Below the pieces are notes generated by a model. The model ran no database searches. It was given only the letters and a program-made list of their open reading frames with translations, and was not told where the DNA came from. This document shows positions 45,701-51,921 of a stretch of DNA of 64,000 nucleotides, in pieces. This DNA is from Aquimarina intermedia (GTDB taxonomy: Bacteria; Bacteroidota; Bacteroidia; Flavobacteriales; Flavobacteriaceae). Numbering within the stretch: the stretch's first letter is position 1; every line of letters starts with the position of its first letter. The stretch spans positions 124,001 to 188,000 of the forward strand of contig NZ_VNHU01000006.1 of the NCBI RefSeq assembly GCF_008124785.1. The letters are read 5' to 3'. Made by a program: the position numbers and the translations under genes.

Positions 45701-46423
45701 TAATTGACTCGAGAAGGTGTCTTTTCCCGCATATTCTCCATTACTGTAAATAGGATGATGCATTGCGATGATCACGTTTTTATCCTGAGCATCATTTATA
45801 TACCCTTCTAACTCTTCAGCAAATCGTCTCCTCGTAAAAATATCTGTACATTTTTTGTTGATCTCTTCTACTTTACCCCAATTTGCAATAAACCAAGGAG
45901 AATTTACTACGATGATTGCTAGTTGATCATTTACTTCAATATATTCTAACGGACAACCATTTTTTTCTTGATATTCTACTTTCTTTTGTTCTTTTTCTTT
46001 AATATAATCTTCATACTCTTCAAGATCATCAATATCACCGGATTTCCACTCATTGTTTCCGGGTATAAAAAGTGTTCTTCCTTTATAACTGGCAACAAGT
46101 TGTAATTGCTGTTCGAGTAGTTTGAAATCTTTGTCTTTGTTTTTTCGTTTAGGAGTAACGTTGTCTCCTAAAAAAATCATCGTACTATTCTTATCTGCCT
46201 TCTGAAGCGTTTTTGCCAGTTTATCTACTATTTTACTATCGGCAGGGCTTTTAGCATTCCCCAATCCACTTGCCAAGTAAATAGTGTGAGTCGGGCGCTT
46301 GTCAGTAACCTTAGCAGTAGGCTCTGACAACCATTGGGGCTCGTAGGTCGCACAAGATATGATACAAAAAATTGAAAAGACTGATAGGGCTATTCTAGCA
46401 CTTACGGCGGAATAATATTTCAT
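42707..46423 (-). CDS. Metallophosphoesterase-like / Omp85-type barrel fusion lipoprotein
   Basis: A 1238-aa protein with a lipobox (IISC, near residue 24). Residues 45-330 resemble a calcineurin-type phosphoesterase: FLGDNVTP, IPGNNEW, AMHHPIYS and SGHEENLQYL. Two metal-ligand positions differ from the family: GNHD/E is GNNE and GHxH is GHEE. A middle region (about 400-900) has MLIGDWDRHQDQWRWMEY and PIPRDRDNTFSKFDG. The C-terminal 300 residues form a barrel with NGLRGFRNERFSG, like the VRGF motif of Omp85 proteins, ending GFGFGF. It is likely in the outer membrane. Monocistronic with its own terminator. Activity unknown. Confidence 0.85.
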   Translation of the reverse strand: MKYYSAVSARIALSVFSIFCIISCATYEPQWLSEPTAKVTDKRPTHTIYLASGLGNAKSPADSKIVDKLAKTLQKADKNSTMIFLGDNVTPKRKNKDKDFKLLEQQLQLVASYKGRTLFIPGNNEWKSGDIDDLEEYEDYIKEKEQKKVEYQEKNGCPLEYIEVNDQLAIIVVNSPWFIANWGKVEEINKKCTDIFTRRRFAEELEGYINDAQDKNVIIAMHHPIYSNGEYAGKDTFSSQLLPLPLVGNIYDGFKDIAGFSPEQLNARRYRYLRILVSSIAKNSDRVTIVSGHEENLQYLKGGDLHQIISGSLGSKSATKRSKGVLTTVGGSLDFEGIFTHGKKGFAKVDYYEDGSSQVTFITNDEKESGYSFAVMPPFKKDLTVEYQRKQYGKTEKASVLTDEDKLEKSGFYKLLWGDRYRDYFGTPVTAKVAYLDTLHGGLTVKKEGGGHQSFSLRLIDKDGKQYAMRSLRKNALKFLKFKVRGIAYTAEDYKNTMAEDLISDFFTTTHPFMQLVIDPLAKSVDVNHSKAELYYIPKQERLGEFNVDFGDELYFVEERPSEEQKNFEGYNRANPNEPGEISDFESTTDMLEKIKEDESYTIDQRAYVRARIFDMLIGDWDRHQDQWRWMEYKTGEDDKMFIPIPRDRDNTFSKFDGIGIPVVQMFMPNTRFWQTYDSKIDNVKWYNAQANDLDRALITKYGAEVWKEEAQKIQKQLNAETIDAAFKRIPAEVQDSTASKIKQHLKTRLSKLDEYAQAYGEYLDNTVSIRGTHKDDHFLIERLTEGKTKVTIKRKLSDEKNKEIFSRTFDRDQTKELWIYGLNDDDTFEIVGEGDHEIFIRIIGGYGKDKYITKNKKRLKVYDWKFEDSDFDEKSPAKYLSNLYETNTFHWRYFQENHNVLLPTLGYNPDDGFFLGAVNTYTNNGFNGNPFRYQHKIGANYYFLLKGIELSYKGEFANIFPQWNFEVEGYFTNELFANNFFGFGNESVNTDDENGLSYNRARMQQIKFSAGIRHRSISVKALYESFNVKEEQDRFFTEQNINPLAFEQQQYVGGEAGLYYYNQDAKDFPTEAIYFGIKGGYKTNIAESNNQFGYVSLKLGASHKLIRSGHLVLGTTLEGKTNIGDDYLFYHAPSIGGNNGLRGFRNERFSGKAYFYQSTDLKLRVKRFITAVAPITFGVYGGFDYGRVWVDNDDSNTLHTSQGGGLWISGLNALAFNIGVFNSDERNMVQVGFGFGF

Positions 46424-46746
46424 TTGTCTGATGTTAGGTTATAAACACCTTTTAAAAAGTCTCACGTATAAAAGAAAGAAACGCTGTATAACTTAGTAAA
46501 TCTGGTGCCTGATATAATTGACTAAATTATTACCGGATACCATGACTGCAATGAGCATTTAGGTAACTTTATGATTAAAAGAGTGGTTTTAGCATTTTCT
46601 TACCATTATACGCCAGTTCCGTTAATAAATTTTTAAGAGTTATCGCAGCTTTTCTTTTTTCTTTGCTATAAATTTTTTGCCAAAAATGCAGGCTTTTTCC
46701 TTTATAAAGTGAGGGATTCACCTGAAGAAAAATAAACGACTAATAG
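46424..46746. other. Intergenic upstream region of the fusion gene
   Basis: A 323-bp AT-rich stretch. No ORF, no TAnnTTTG on the minus strand near the fusion gene start and no clear hairpin with T-run. It ends at the plus-strand promoter of the RNA locus. Confidence 0.55.
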
Positions 46747-46754
46747 TATCTTTG
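46747..46754 (+). promoter_or_regulatory. -7 element of the non-coding RNA locus (TATCTTTG)
   Basis: A perfect TAnnTTTG pointing into the RNA locus. No TTG lies 19 bp upstream. Transcription would begin near 46760, about 37 nt before the first long stem. Confidence 0.5.
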
Positions 46755-46796
46755 ACTATATAGTTATTTAAATATGCTATATCATCTAAAAAAAAA

Positions 46797-46951
46797 ATAA
46801 ACGTCAAGATATCGTAACTACGCTCTTCTTTTGAAAGTGGGCCAGCCGGACGGAGCAATAATGATCATCAACTCAATAAACGTAGGGGATGACCGGCACA
46901 GTGGAAGCTTTCAAAAATCATCACATACGCATCTTGAGGTTTATTTTTTTT
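46797..46951 (+). ncRNA. Rod-like structured RNA, 6S-RNA-like candidate
   Basis: The two arms pair over nearly the whole length. ATAAAC (46797) pairs GTTTAT (46939-46944), CAAGAT pairs ATCTTG, CGTA pairs TACG. A 12 x 9 nt internal bubble follows, then TTTTGAAAG (46829-46837) pairs CTTTCAAAA (46908-46916), CCA pairs TGG and GCCGG (46845-46849) pairs CCGGC (46893-46897), closing a 43-nt apical region. A run of eight T follows. A long rod with one central bubble is the layout of 6S RNA, which mimics an open promoter and binds RNA polymerase. Size of about 155-190 nt also fits. The sequence was not compared with any 6S model. The A-run before the stem makes strand assignment depend on the promoter at 46747. 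Confidence 0.5.
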
Positions 46952-46959
46952 ATATCCTC

Positions 46960-47105
46960 GGTAGGGTGCAGACACTTTCAAACGTTTTACTTATATAGCG
47001 AATACTTTAAATTGATAAAGTACGCCGAATACAATTTTAGTCATGCATTTGGGGTTGCATACTTGACAGAGACTCATCTAATTTTTAAGATGAGTCTTTT
47101 CTTTT
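46960..47105 (+). ncRNA. Tandem small RNA candidate, unit 1
   Basis: Hairpin ACTTTA/TAAAGT in the middle, hairpin ATGCA/TGCAT with G-rich loop TTTGGGGT, then terminator stem AGACTCATCT/AGATGAGTCT (47070-47097) followed by TTTTCTTTT. Its first 25 bases differ most from the other units. No consensus promoter precedes it. Confidence 0.5.
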
Positions 47106-47130
47106 ATAGCTAACATTTTTTTTACTTACA

Positions 47131-47276
47131 GGTAGGGTGGAAGCATCATTAAGCGTTTTATTTGTATAGCGAATACTTTACACTGACAAAGTACGCCGAA
47201 TACAATTTTAGTCATGCATTTGGGGTTGCATACTTGACAGAGACTCATCTAATTTTTAAGATGAGTCTTTTCTTTT
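47131..47276 (+). ncRNA. Tandem small RNA candidate, unit 2
   Basis: Same layout as unit 1. The middle hairpin reads ACTTTACACTGACAAAGT, so five pairs remain although the loop has changed at two positions. The terminator stem is identical to that of unit 1 (47241-47268) with TTTTCTTTT. Confidence 0.5.
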
Positions 47277-47299
47277 AAAGTCATTTTTTTTCACTTACA

Positions 47300-47444
47300 G
47301 GTAGGGTGGAATCATCATTAAGCGTTTTATTTATATAGCGAAAACTTTACATTGATAAAGTACGCCGAACACAATTTTAGTCATGCATTTGGGGTTGCAT
47401 ACTTGACAGAGACTCATCTAATTTTAAGATGAGTCTTTTCTTTT
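47300..47444 (+). ncRNA. Tandem small RNA candidate, unit 3
   Basis: Same layout. CGAAAAC replaces CGAATAC before the middle hairpin and CGAACAC follows it. The terminator has the same 10-bp stem with a shorter loop (47410-47436) and TTTTCTTTT. Confidence 0.5.
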
Positions 47445-47469
47445 ATAGCTAACATTTTTTTTAGCTATA

Positions 47470-47618
47470 GGTAGGGTAGAATCATCATTAAGCGTTTTAT
47501 TTATATAGCGAATACTTTACATTGATAAAGTACGCCGAACACAATTTTAGTCATGCATTTGGGGTTGCATATTTGATCAGCGTCCAACTTTAAAAAAAGT
47601 TGGACACTGAAGTTTTAT
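47470..47618 (+). ncRNA. Tandem small RNA candidate, unit 4, with a different terminator
   Basis: The core is near-identical to unit 3. After GGGGTTGCATATTTGAT the sequence switches to an unrelated stem, CAGcGTCCAACTTT/AAAGTTGGACaCTG, followed by AAGTTTTA. The terminator function is kept though its sequence is not. Confidence 0.5.
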
Positions 47619-47634
47619 ATACTTACATGAACGA

Positions 47635-48888
47635 TCATTCCAATACAAAACTAACGCTGCCTGAAACTATCATTGCATTGAGACCGCTATCGCGCTCATA
47701 GTATTGTACAGAAATGTCAACTTTTTTCAAACCAAATGAAAAGACATGAATCTTTGTAAATATATCCGTATAGCTAATACCTAAGCCAAACTGATTAGCA
47801 TTGAATTTTGAGAGATCATAATCTGATGTGTAAAACTCCTGGGTAGACAAATGTTGGTTGAATGGTGCAAAATAATCTGCTGCACGCTGATTATAGAAAC
47901 GATAACTAGGATAGACTGTAAAACTATCTGTAATCTTATACGGAATTTCTATAGAAGCCGTATGTGATTGTATATTCCAATCATCGGCGTAATACCTATA
48001 GAAAGAGCGAAAAATGATTTTTTCATTTAGATAATAATGCAAGCGACCACCGCCGGCTATTTTGAATCGTGAGTCTGGCAATCTTTCTACATCATCGGCA
48101 TATGTGAAATTTTGAATAATCAAATCAGGTATATCAGAAAACTGGACACGTTGAAAAGGAGTTGACAATAAGCCTTCTTGATAAATCACATCAACGGACA
48201 AGGATCCTTGAAGTTTTTTAGATAGAATTTGAGACAAACCTAGCCCTAATGAATAGGAGTTACGCGCTTCGTCCTCAAAAGGAACAAAAGAAGGTTGATC
48301 TCTTAATTCAGAAGGATAGATTGCTTTCCAAGTATCTAAATATATATTTATATTAGCACTGAACTCAGTATTTTTTTGATTAAACAGTCTTGTAAAACTT
48401 CCTCCAAATCCAATTGAAAAGTAATCATACTCTGTAGCAACAGCTGTGTTTATTGACCAAATCGTGTTGCGATCATTACTACTATGGCTGTAGGCTAATT
48501 GTAAGGTGCTCAAGATATCACTCTTAGAAGCTCCCGAAGATGCAACATATGGATCAGCCTCTTGATCTCCGTCAAACGGGTTTACATTACTTGACGAAGC
48601 TGAAGTATATGCCGAGATCCCTGCATCTATCGACAACACTTCGTCGTCGCTTAATGGAATGGTCACCACTATAGTGGGTGTGACATCTGTTAACTCTTCG
48701 TTTCCTATTCCGCCTGTTACTGCTGCATTCTCACCCTCTTGCGTATAATAACTCATTAAAAAATCCAATTCTGTAGCATCTAATACTCTTTTTTTATAAC
48801 TCGTCTTAGTTGATAAAGAATCTGTTTGAGCAAAACTACCTATACATATCAATAAACACCCGAGAAACGTAAAAACTCGTAAATTCAT
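47635..48888 (-). CDS. DUF3570 outer-membrane beta-barrel protein
   Basis: About 417 aa from the ATG at 48888, which starts directly with a signal peptide (MNLRVFTFLGC...SFAQ). The frame continues upstream to 48981, and the ATG at 48924 is the other option, 13 bp after the DUF4266 stop. The body is a run of amphipathic strands with aromatic girdle residues (SIGFGGSFTRLF, FRSFYRYYADDWNIQS, YTDIFTKIHVFSFGLKKVD). It carries ELDFLMSYYTQEGENAAVTGG near the start, typical of DUF3570. It is the last gene of a four-gene operon with DUF4266, apbE and a thioredoxin. Confidence 0.87.
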   Translation of the reverse strand: MNLRVFTFLGCLLICIGSFAQTDSLSTKTSYKKRVLDATELDFLMSYYTQEGENAAVTGGIGNEELTDVTPTIVVTIPLSDDEVLSIDAGISAYTSASSSNVNPFDGDQEADPYVASSGASKSDILSTLQLAYSHSSNDRNTIWSINTAVATEYDYFSIGFGGSFTRLFNQKNTEFSANINIYLDTWKAIYPSELRDQPSFVPFEDEARNSYSLGLGLSQILSKKLQGSLSVDVIYQEGLLSTPFQRVQFSDIPDLIIQNFTYADDVERLPDSRFKIAGGGRLHYYLNEKIIFRSFYRYYADDWNIQSHTASIEIPYKITDSFTVYPSYRFYNQRAADYFAPFNQHLSTQEFYTSDYDLSKFNANQFGLGISYTDIFTKIHVFSFGLKKVDISVQYYERDSGLNAMIVSGSVSFVLE

Positions 48889-48937
48889 CGAGGTATCCAG
48901 TTTACCATTATCAGAATCGGTCATGCGGAATACTCTT

Positions 48938-49153
48938 TTAATTACAGCCACAACCGCCTCCAGTTTTACCTCCGTTGGCACCTGCCGCAGCTTCTCTGTA
49001 CGCTTGAAAATTTATTTGAAATCGATCTATTTTTTTTGTATTCAGTTCCATATCCGGGTCATTGATTGCAACTTTTTCATATTCTTTTACTGTAGCACAA
49101 GACTGTATGATCGTCACAAATACTAGTAAGAAAGATATTCCTTTTAAGCGCAT
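48938..49153 (-). CDS. DUF4266 small lipoprotein
   Basis: A 71-aa lipoprotein (lipobox IQSC, near residue 19). The mature part is only about 50 residues and ends GKTGGGCGCN, the conserved glycine/cysteine C-terminus of DUF4266. The paired Cys could bind a metal or form thioether/disulfide links; this is inference. It starts 2 bp after the ApbE stop and lies 49 bp from the DUF3570 start. These families are usually found together. Confidence 0.9.
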   Translation of the reverse strand: MRLKGISFLLVFVTIIQSCATVKEYEKVAINDPDMELNTKKIDRFQINFQAYREAAAGANGGKTGGGCGCN

Positions 49154-49155
49154 AG

Positions 49156-50154
49156 TTAGTCATTATTAATTTGAATATGTTTTGAGGTGCTAATTGCTCC
49201 ATTATCTTCGACAATAATACAATCAACATCAGGTAACTGATTGACTCTGTTAATTCCTTGAGAAACACCCATCACAAAAATTGAAGTTGCCAGTGCATCT
49301 GCCAGTTCTGCACTGGGAGCGAAAACAGTAGCACTTAAAATTCCTGAAGCCGGATAACCGCTTCTGGGATCGATTATATGGGAATATCTTTTATTATTAA
49401 AGGTAACAAACTTTTCATAATTGCCAGAAGTCACCACTGCTTTATTGTACAATGGTAATAACGCATACGCTTCGGATTTATTTAATGGATTTGTTATCGC
49501 TACTTTCCAATCGGTCCCATTAGGCTGCTTACCCCATGCATTCATATCTCCAGATGCATTGATTATGCCTGCTTTTACTCCTTTGCTCTGTAGTACCTGC
49601 TTAGCTTTATCAGCGGCATAGCCTTTACCGATAGCTCCAAATCCTACCTTCATTCCCGTCATTGTTAAAAATACAGCAGTATTTTGGGGATATAGGATCA
49701 CATTTTTATAGCCAACTTTAGCCACAGAAGCTTTTATCTCTTCATGTGATGGCATGGTATGCATGCTCCCATCAAACCTCCAAATTCTATCCATCGACGC
49801 ATAGGTAATATCAAATGCACCATCTGTAATCTTTGATATACCAATTGTGCGCTCAATTAAATCGTATAATTCCTTTTTTACAGCAACAGCTTGAATTCCG
49901 GCATTTCTATTAATTAATGAAGTTTGAGAATTGACGTTCCACGAAGAAATAAGCTGTTCAATCCTTTCAATCTCCTCTATAGCCAAATTTATAAAGTAAG
50001 TACCTTCGTTTTCTGTTTCAGCTACCACGGTGACTTCAAAATCACTCCCCATCTTAGTAAACGTTTCTTTGACAACGACTTGTGCTTTAACAGGAGAAAT
50101 GCTAAGAAATAAAAATTGAAATGTGTAAAAAAATAGTTTTAACGCGTTTCCCAT
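49156..50154 (-). CDS. apbE: FAD:protein FMN transferase (ApbE family)
   Basis: A 332-aa exported enzyme (signal peptide ending near residue 24, VKAQ) that attaches FMN from FAD to a Thr or Ser of target proteins. Recognisable segments are INRNAG, VGFGAIGKGYAADKA, NASGDMNAWG, YSHIIDPRSGYPA and the Mg-binding ADALATSIFVMG. It overlaps the thioredoxin gene by 16 bp. No classical FMN-binding target domain lies next to it, so its substrate here is an open point; DUF4266 or DUF3570 are candidates by position. Confidence 0.93.
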   Translation of the reverse strand: MGNALKLFFYTFQFLFLSISPVKAQVVVKETFTKMGSDFEVTVVAETENEGTYFINLAIEEIERIEQLISSWNVNSQTSLINRNAGIQAVAVKKELYDLIERTIGISKITDGAFDITYASMDRIWRFDGSMHTMPSHEEIKASVAKVGYKNVILYPQNTAVFLTMTGMKVGFGAIGKGYAADKAKQVLQSKGVKAGIINASGDMNAWGKQPNGTDWKVAITNPLNKSEAYALLPLYNKAVVTSGNYEKFVTFNNKRYSHIIDPRSGYPASGILSATVFAPSAELADALATSIFVMGVSQGINRVNQLPDVDCIIVEDNGAISTSKHIQINND

Positions 50155-50582
50155 GATTTCAAAATATTAATATATGCGTCTGTTGCTATTTTTTTATAAC
50201 CAATCTCTCCCAATTTTACACCTTCTGAAGTAAGCATAACCAGCAAAGGGAAATAGCCGTTGGGATTATATTTCTCAGCCAACGCAGCATTTTGTTCACT
50301 AATATAAGCAGGTGGCTGATTTTTCTTTTTACGCGGAAAATCTGCTTTGACTAAGACATAATTTTTTGAAGCATACGTAACAAACGTCTCGGTATCTAAT
50401 ACAAAACGTTCTAATTTCATACAAGGAGCACACCAGTCAGAACCGGCAAAAAGTAGCAGTACTTTTTTATCCTCCTGTTGAGCTACTCGCTGTGCTTCTT
50501 TAAACTTGTTTGTCCAGTCTTGTGCAGTAAGTGAAGAGCATACAAGTAAAATAATGGCTACAACTAAAACCTTATTCCTCAT
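50139..50582 (-). CDS. Exported thioredoxin-like protein
   Basis: About 147 aa with a signal peptide (MRNKVLVVAIILL...LTAQ). Active site SDWCAPCMKLERF and cis-Pro segment GYFPLLVML. The frame extends to 50624, but a minus-strand -7 box sits at 50629-50622, so the ATG at 50582 is the better start. First gene of the ApbE operon; it may keep Cys of DUF4266 reduced. Confidence 0.87.
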   Translation of the reverse strand: MRNKVLVVAIILLVCSSLTAQDWTNKFKEAQRVAQQEDKKVLLLFAGSDWCAPCMKLERFVLDTETFVTYASKNYVLVKADFPRKKKNQPPAYISEQNAALAEKYNPNGYFPLLVMLTSEGVKLGEIGYKKIATDAYINILKSWETR

Positions 50583-50621
50583 AAGTACGTTTTTATAAAA
50601 AACAAGATACTCAATAGATGT

Positions 50622-50629
50622 CAAAACTA
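50622..50629 (-). promoter_or_regulatory. -7 element of the thioredoxin/apbE operon
   Basis: TAGTTTTG on the minus strand, 40 bp upstream of the chosen thioredoxin start. No -33 TTG at 19 bp. Confidence 0.4.
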
Positions 50630-50644
50630 GGTTTATAATATAAA

Positions 50645-51253
50645 TTATTTACCTATTCTCTTTTGTAAATATGTGCTGACCGACGTCCATTCGGATTGCA
50701 GTATACTTAAAATAATAGTATCTCTTCTACCGGTAGGTGTAGTAAAGTGATTGCGAAGTATTCCTTCTTCTACGCAGCCATTACTCTTCATTGCAGCGAT
50801 ACTATGCACATTATTCACATCAGCTGTAAATTCGACTCGCTCCATATTCATCTGATCAAAAGCATGGGAGAGCATTAAAAATTTACAGCTTTTGTTCACG
50901 CCTGTTCCCTGAAAATTTTTACCATACCAGGTATATCCTATGGCGCAGCTTTTATGAATATGATTAATTTCATAAAACCTAGTCATTCCAGCGTATTCAT
51001 GCTTTAATTTATCATATACCATGAACGGATAGGAAGATCCTTTAGTCCGTAAATTGATAGCGGATTGTATATAGGCAACAGCATCCATCTCGCTTCGCAT
51101 TGACGCTAATGAATATTTCCACAATTCAGGTTCGTTTTTTACAAAGGGTCTGATATACTTAATATCCTCCATTGCTAGAGGTCGTAATTGTACATACTCA
51201 TTTTCGAGAATATACTTTTTGTCTATAAGATTTTGAGAATTTTTATTTTCCAT
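50645..51253 (-). CDS. GNAT-family acetyltransferase (RimJ/RimL type)
   Basis: A 202-aa cytosolic protein. It begins with the substrate-side YVQLRPLAMEDIKYI, followed by CAIGYTWYGKNFQGTGVNKS (acetyl-CoA loop), and MERVEFTADVNNVHSIAAMK with GCVEEGILRNHF, all typical of the RimJ/RimL group that acetylates N-termini or small molecules. Substrate unknown. It is followed by the apbE operon after a 63-bp gap and preceded by the PAS gene by 28 bp. Confidence 0.9.
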   Translation of the reverse strand: MENKNSQNLIDKKYILENEYVQLRPLAMEDIKYIRPFVKNEPELWKYSLASMRSEMDAVAYIQSAINLRTKGSSYPFMVYDKLKHEYAGMTRFYEINHIHKSCAIGYTWYGKNFQGTGVNKSCKFLMLSHAFDQMNMERVEFTADVNNVHSIAAMKSNGCVEEGILRNHFTTPTGRRDTIILSILQSEWTSVSTYLQKRIGK

Positions 51254-51281
51254 TAAGGGCCTCGGAAATTAGTATGCCTAA

Positions 51282-51794
51282 TTATGCTGCTTTTTCAAAA
51301 GCCACATAATTAACTAGTTCCCCTTTGGCGTTGAGAATAGGGAATCCCTTTATAGCACATACGTATGTTGACTGATCCTTGCGATAATTAATTACAGATT
51401 CTTCAAACATCTGTCTGGAATGTATGGCGCTTCGAATTTTTTTTGATGTTTTAGCGCACGTTTCTGCTCCCTGAAACATTTTTGGTGTTCTGCCTATAAC
51501 CTCTTCAGGTTGATAACCATTCATGCGTTCGAGGTTATGACTAGCATATACAATTTTAAGTATAGAATTGGTAACTACTATTACGCTTTTATTAACAACC
51601 AATTCTTTATAAAAGTCCAGCTGATACTCCCAAGACGCACTCAATTGGTTAAGATTCTCGATATCTTGTTTAAACTCAGCTTTGGCGTCAAAATGCTCTC
51701 CATAAAACTCCCAACATGATAAGGGTAATATAGCATTAGTCAGGTTGCTATACTGTGTGGATACGTGCGTCTCATAAGTCAATAAATCATTCAT
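51282..51794 (-). CDS. Single-PAS-domain protein
   Basis: A 170-aa cytosolic protein. The PAS fold spans about 70-168: VTNSILKIVYASHNLERMNG, EVIGRTPKMFQGAET, YRKDQSTYVCAIKGFPILN and NYVAFE. The segment corresponds to the LOV position GRNCRFLQ but has Pro-Lys instead of Cys-Arg, so there is no photoactive Cys. There is no kinase, HTH or GGDEF output domain. It may bind a small ligand or haem and act through a partner. A -7-like TACATTTG on the minus strand lies at 51862-51855. Confidence 0.82.
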   Translation of the reverse strand: MNDLLTYETHVSTQYSNLTNAILPLSCWEFYGEHFDAKAEFKQDIENLNQLSASWEYQLDFYKELVVNKSVIVVTNSILKIVYASHNLERMNGYQPEEVIGRTPKMFQGAETCAKTSKKIRSAIHSRQMFEESVINYRKDQSTYVCAIKGFPILNAKGELVNYVAFEKAA

Positions 51795-51854
51795 TACCTC
51801 TGAAATTAAGCTTAGATTTTTTTTTATAATCTCAATAAAATTTATCTATAGTTT

Positions 51855-51862
51855 CAAATGTA
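51855..51862 (-). promoter_or_regulatory. -7-like element of the PAS gene
   Basis: TACATTTG on the minus strand, 61 bp upstream of the PAS gene start. No -33 TTG at the standard spacing. Confidence 0.35.
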
Positions 51863-51921
51863 TTGAATAATAGTTATATAACAGATTGAACAAAAGTTAA
51901 TTCCCAAATAAGAACAATAGC

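Larger units (their letters stand above)
46960..47627 (+). repeat. Four-copy tandem non-coding repeat, ~170-bp period
   Basis: Units begin with GGTAGGGT at 46960, 47131, 47300 and 47470 (periods 171, 169 and 170 bp). They end at a shared ACTTACA-type junction, seen again at 47621. The 3' half of each core, from TACGCCGAA to GGGGTTGCATA, is almost invariant; the first 25 bp vary most in unit 1. Each unit ends in an intrinsic terminator. No protein is encoded; a 74-codon frame from 46889 merely crosses unit 1. The array lies on the plus strand between two minus-strand genes, directly after the 6S-like fold. Confidence 0.93.

Noticed and set aside
47054-47064. Tiny ORF MHLGLHT repeated in each unit
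   Set aside because: It arises from the conserved ATGCAT hairpin; the bases are conserved beyond the ORF and nothing suggests translation. I cannot exclude it fully.
46889-47113. 74-codon plus-strand frame over the RNA locus
   Set aside because: It begins in the 3' arm of the 6S-like stem and runs through repeat unit 1; units 2-4 do not preserve the frame as a protein and no domain is visible.
46960-47627. CRISPR array or integron attC array
   Set aside because: Repeats are about 170 bp and directly adjacent, without 30-40 bp spacers or cas genes; there is no integrase, cassette ORF or palindromic attC symmetry. Terminators in each unit fit RNA genes better.
51282-51794. LOV photoreceptor
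   Set aside because: The PAS domain has GRTPKMFQG where LOV needs GRNCRFLQ; the photoactive Cys is absent.
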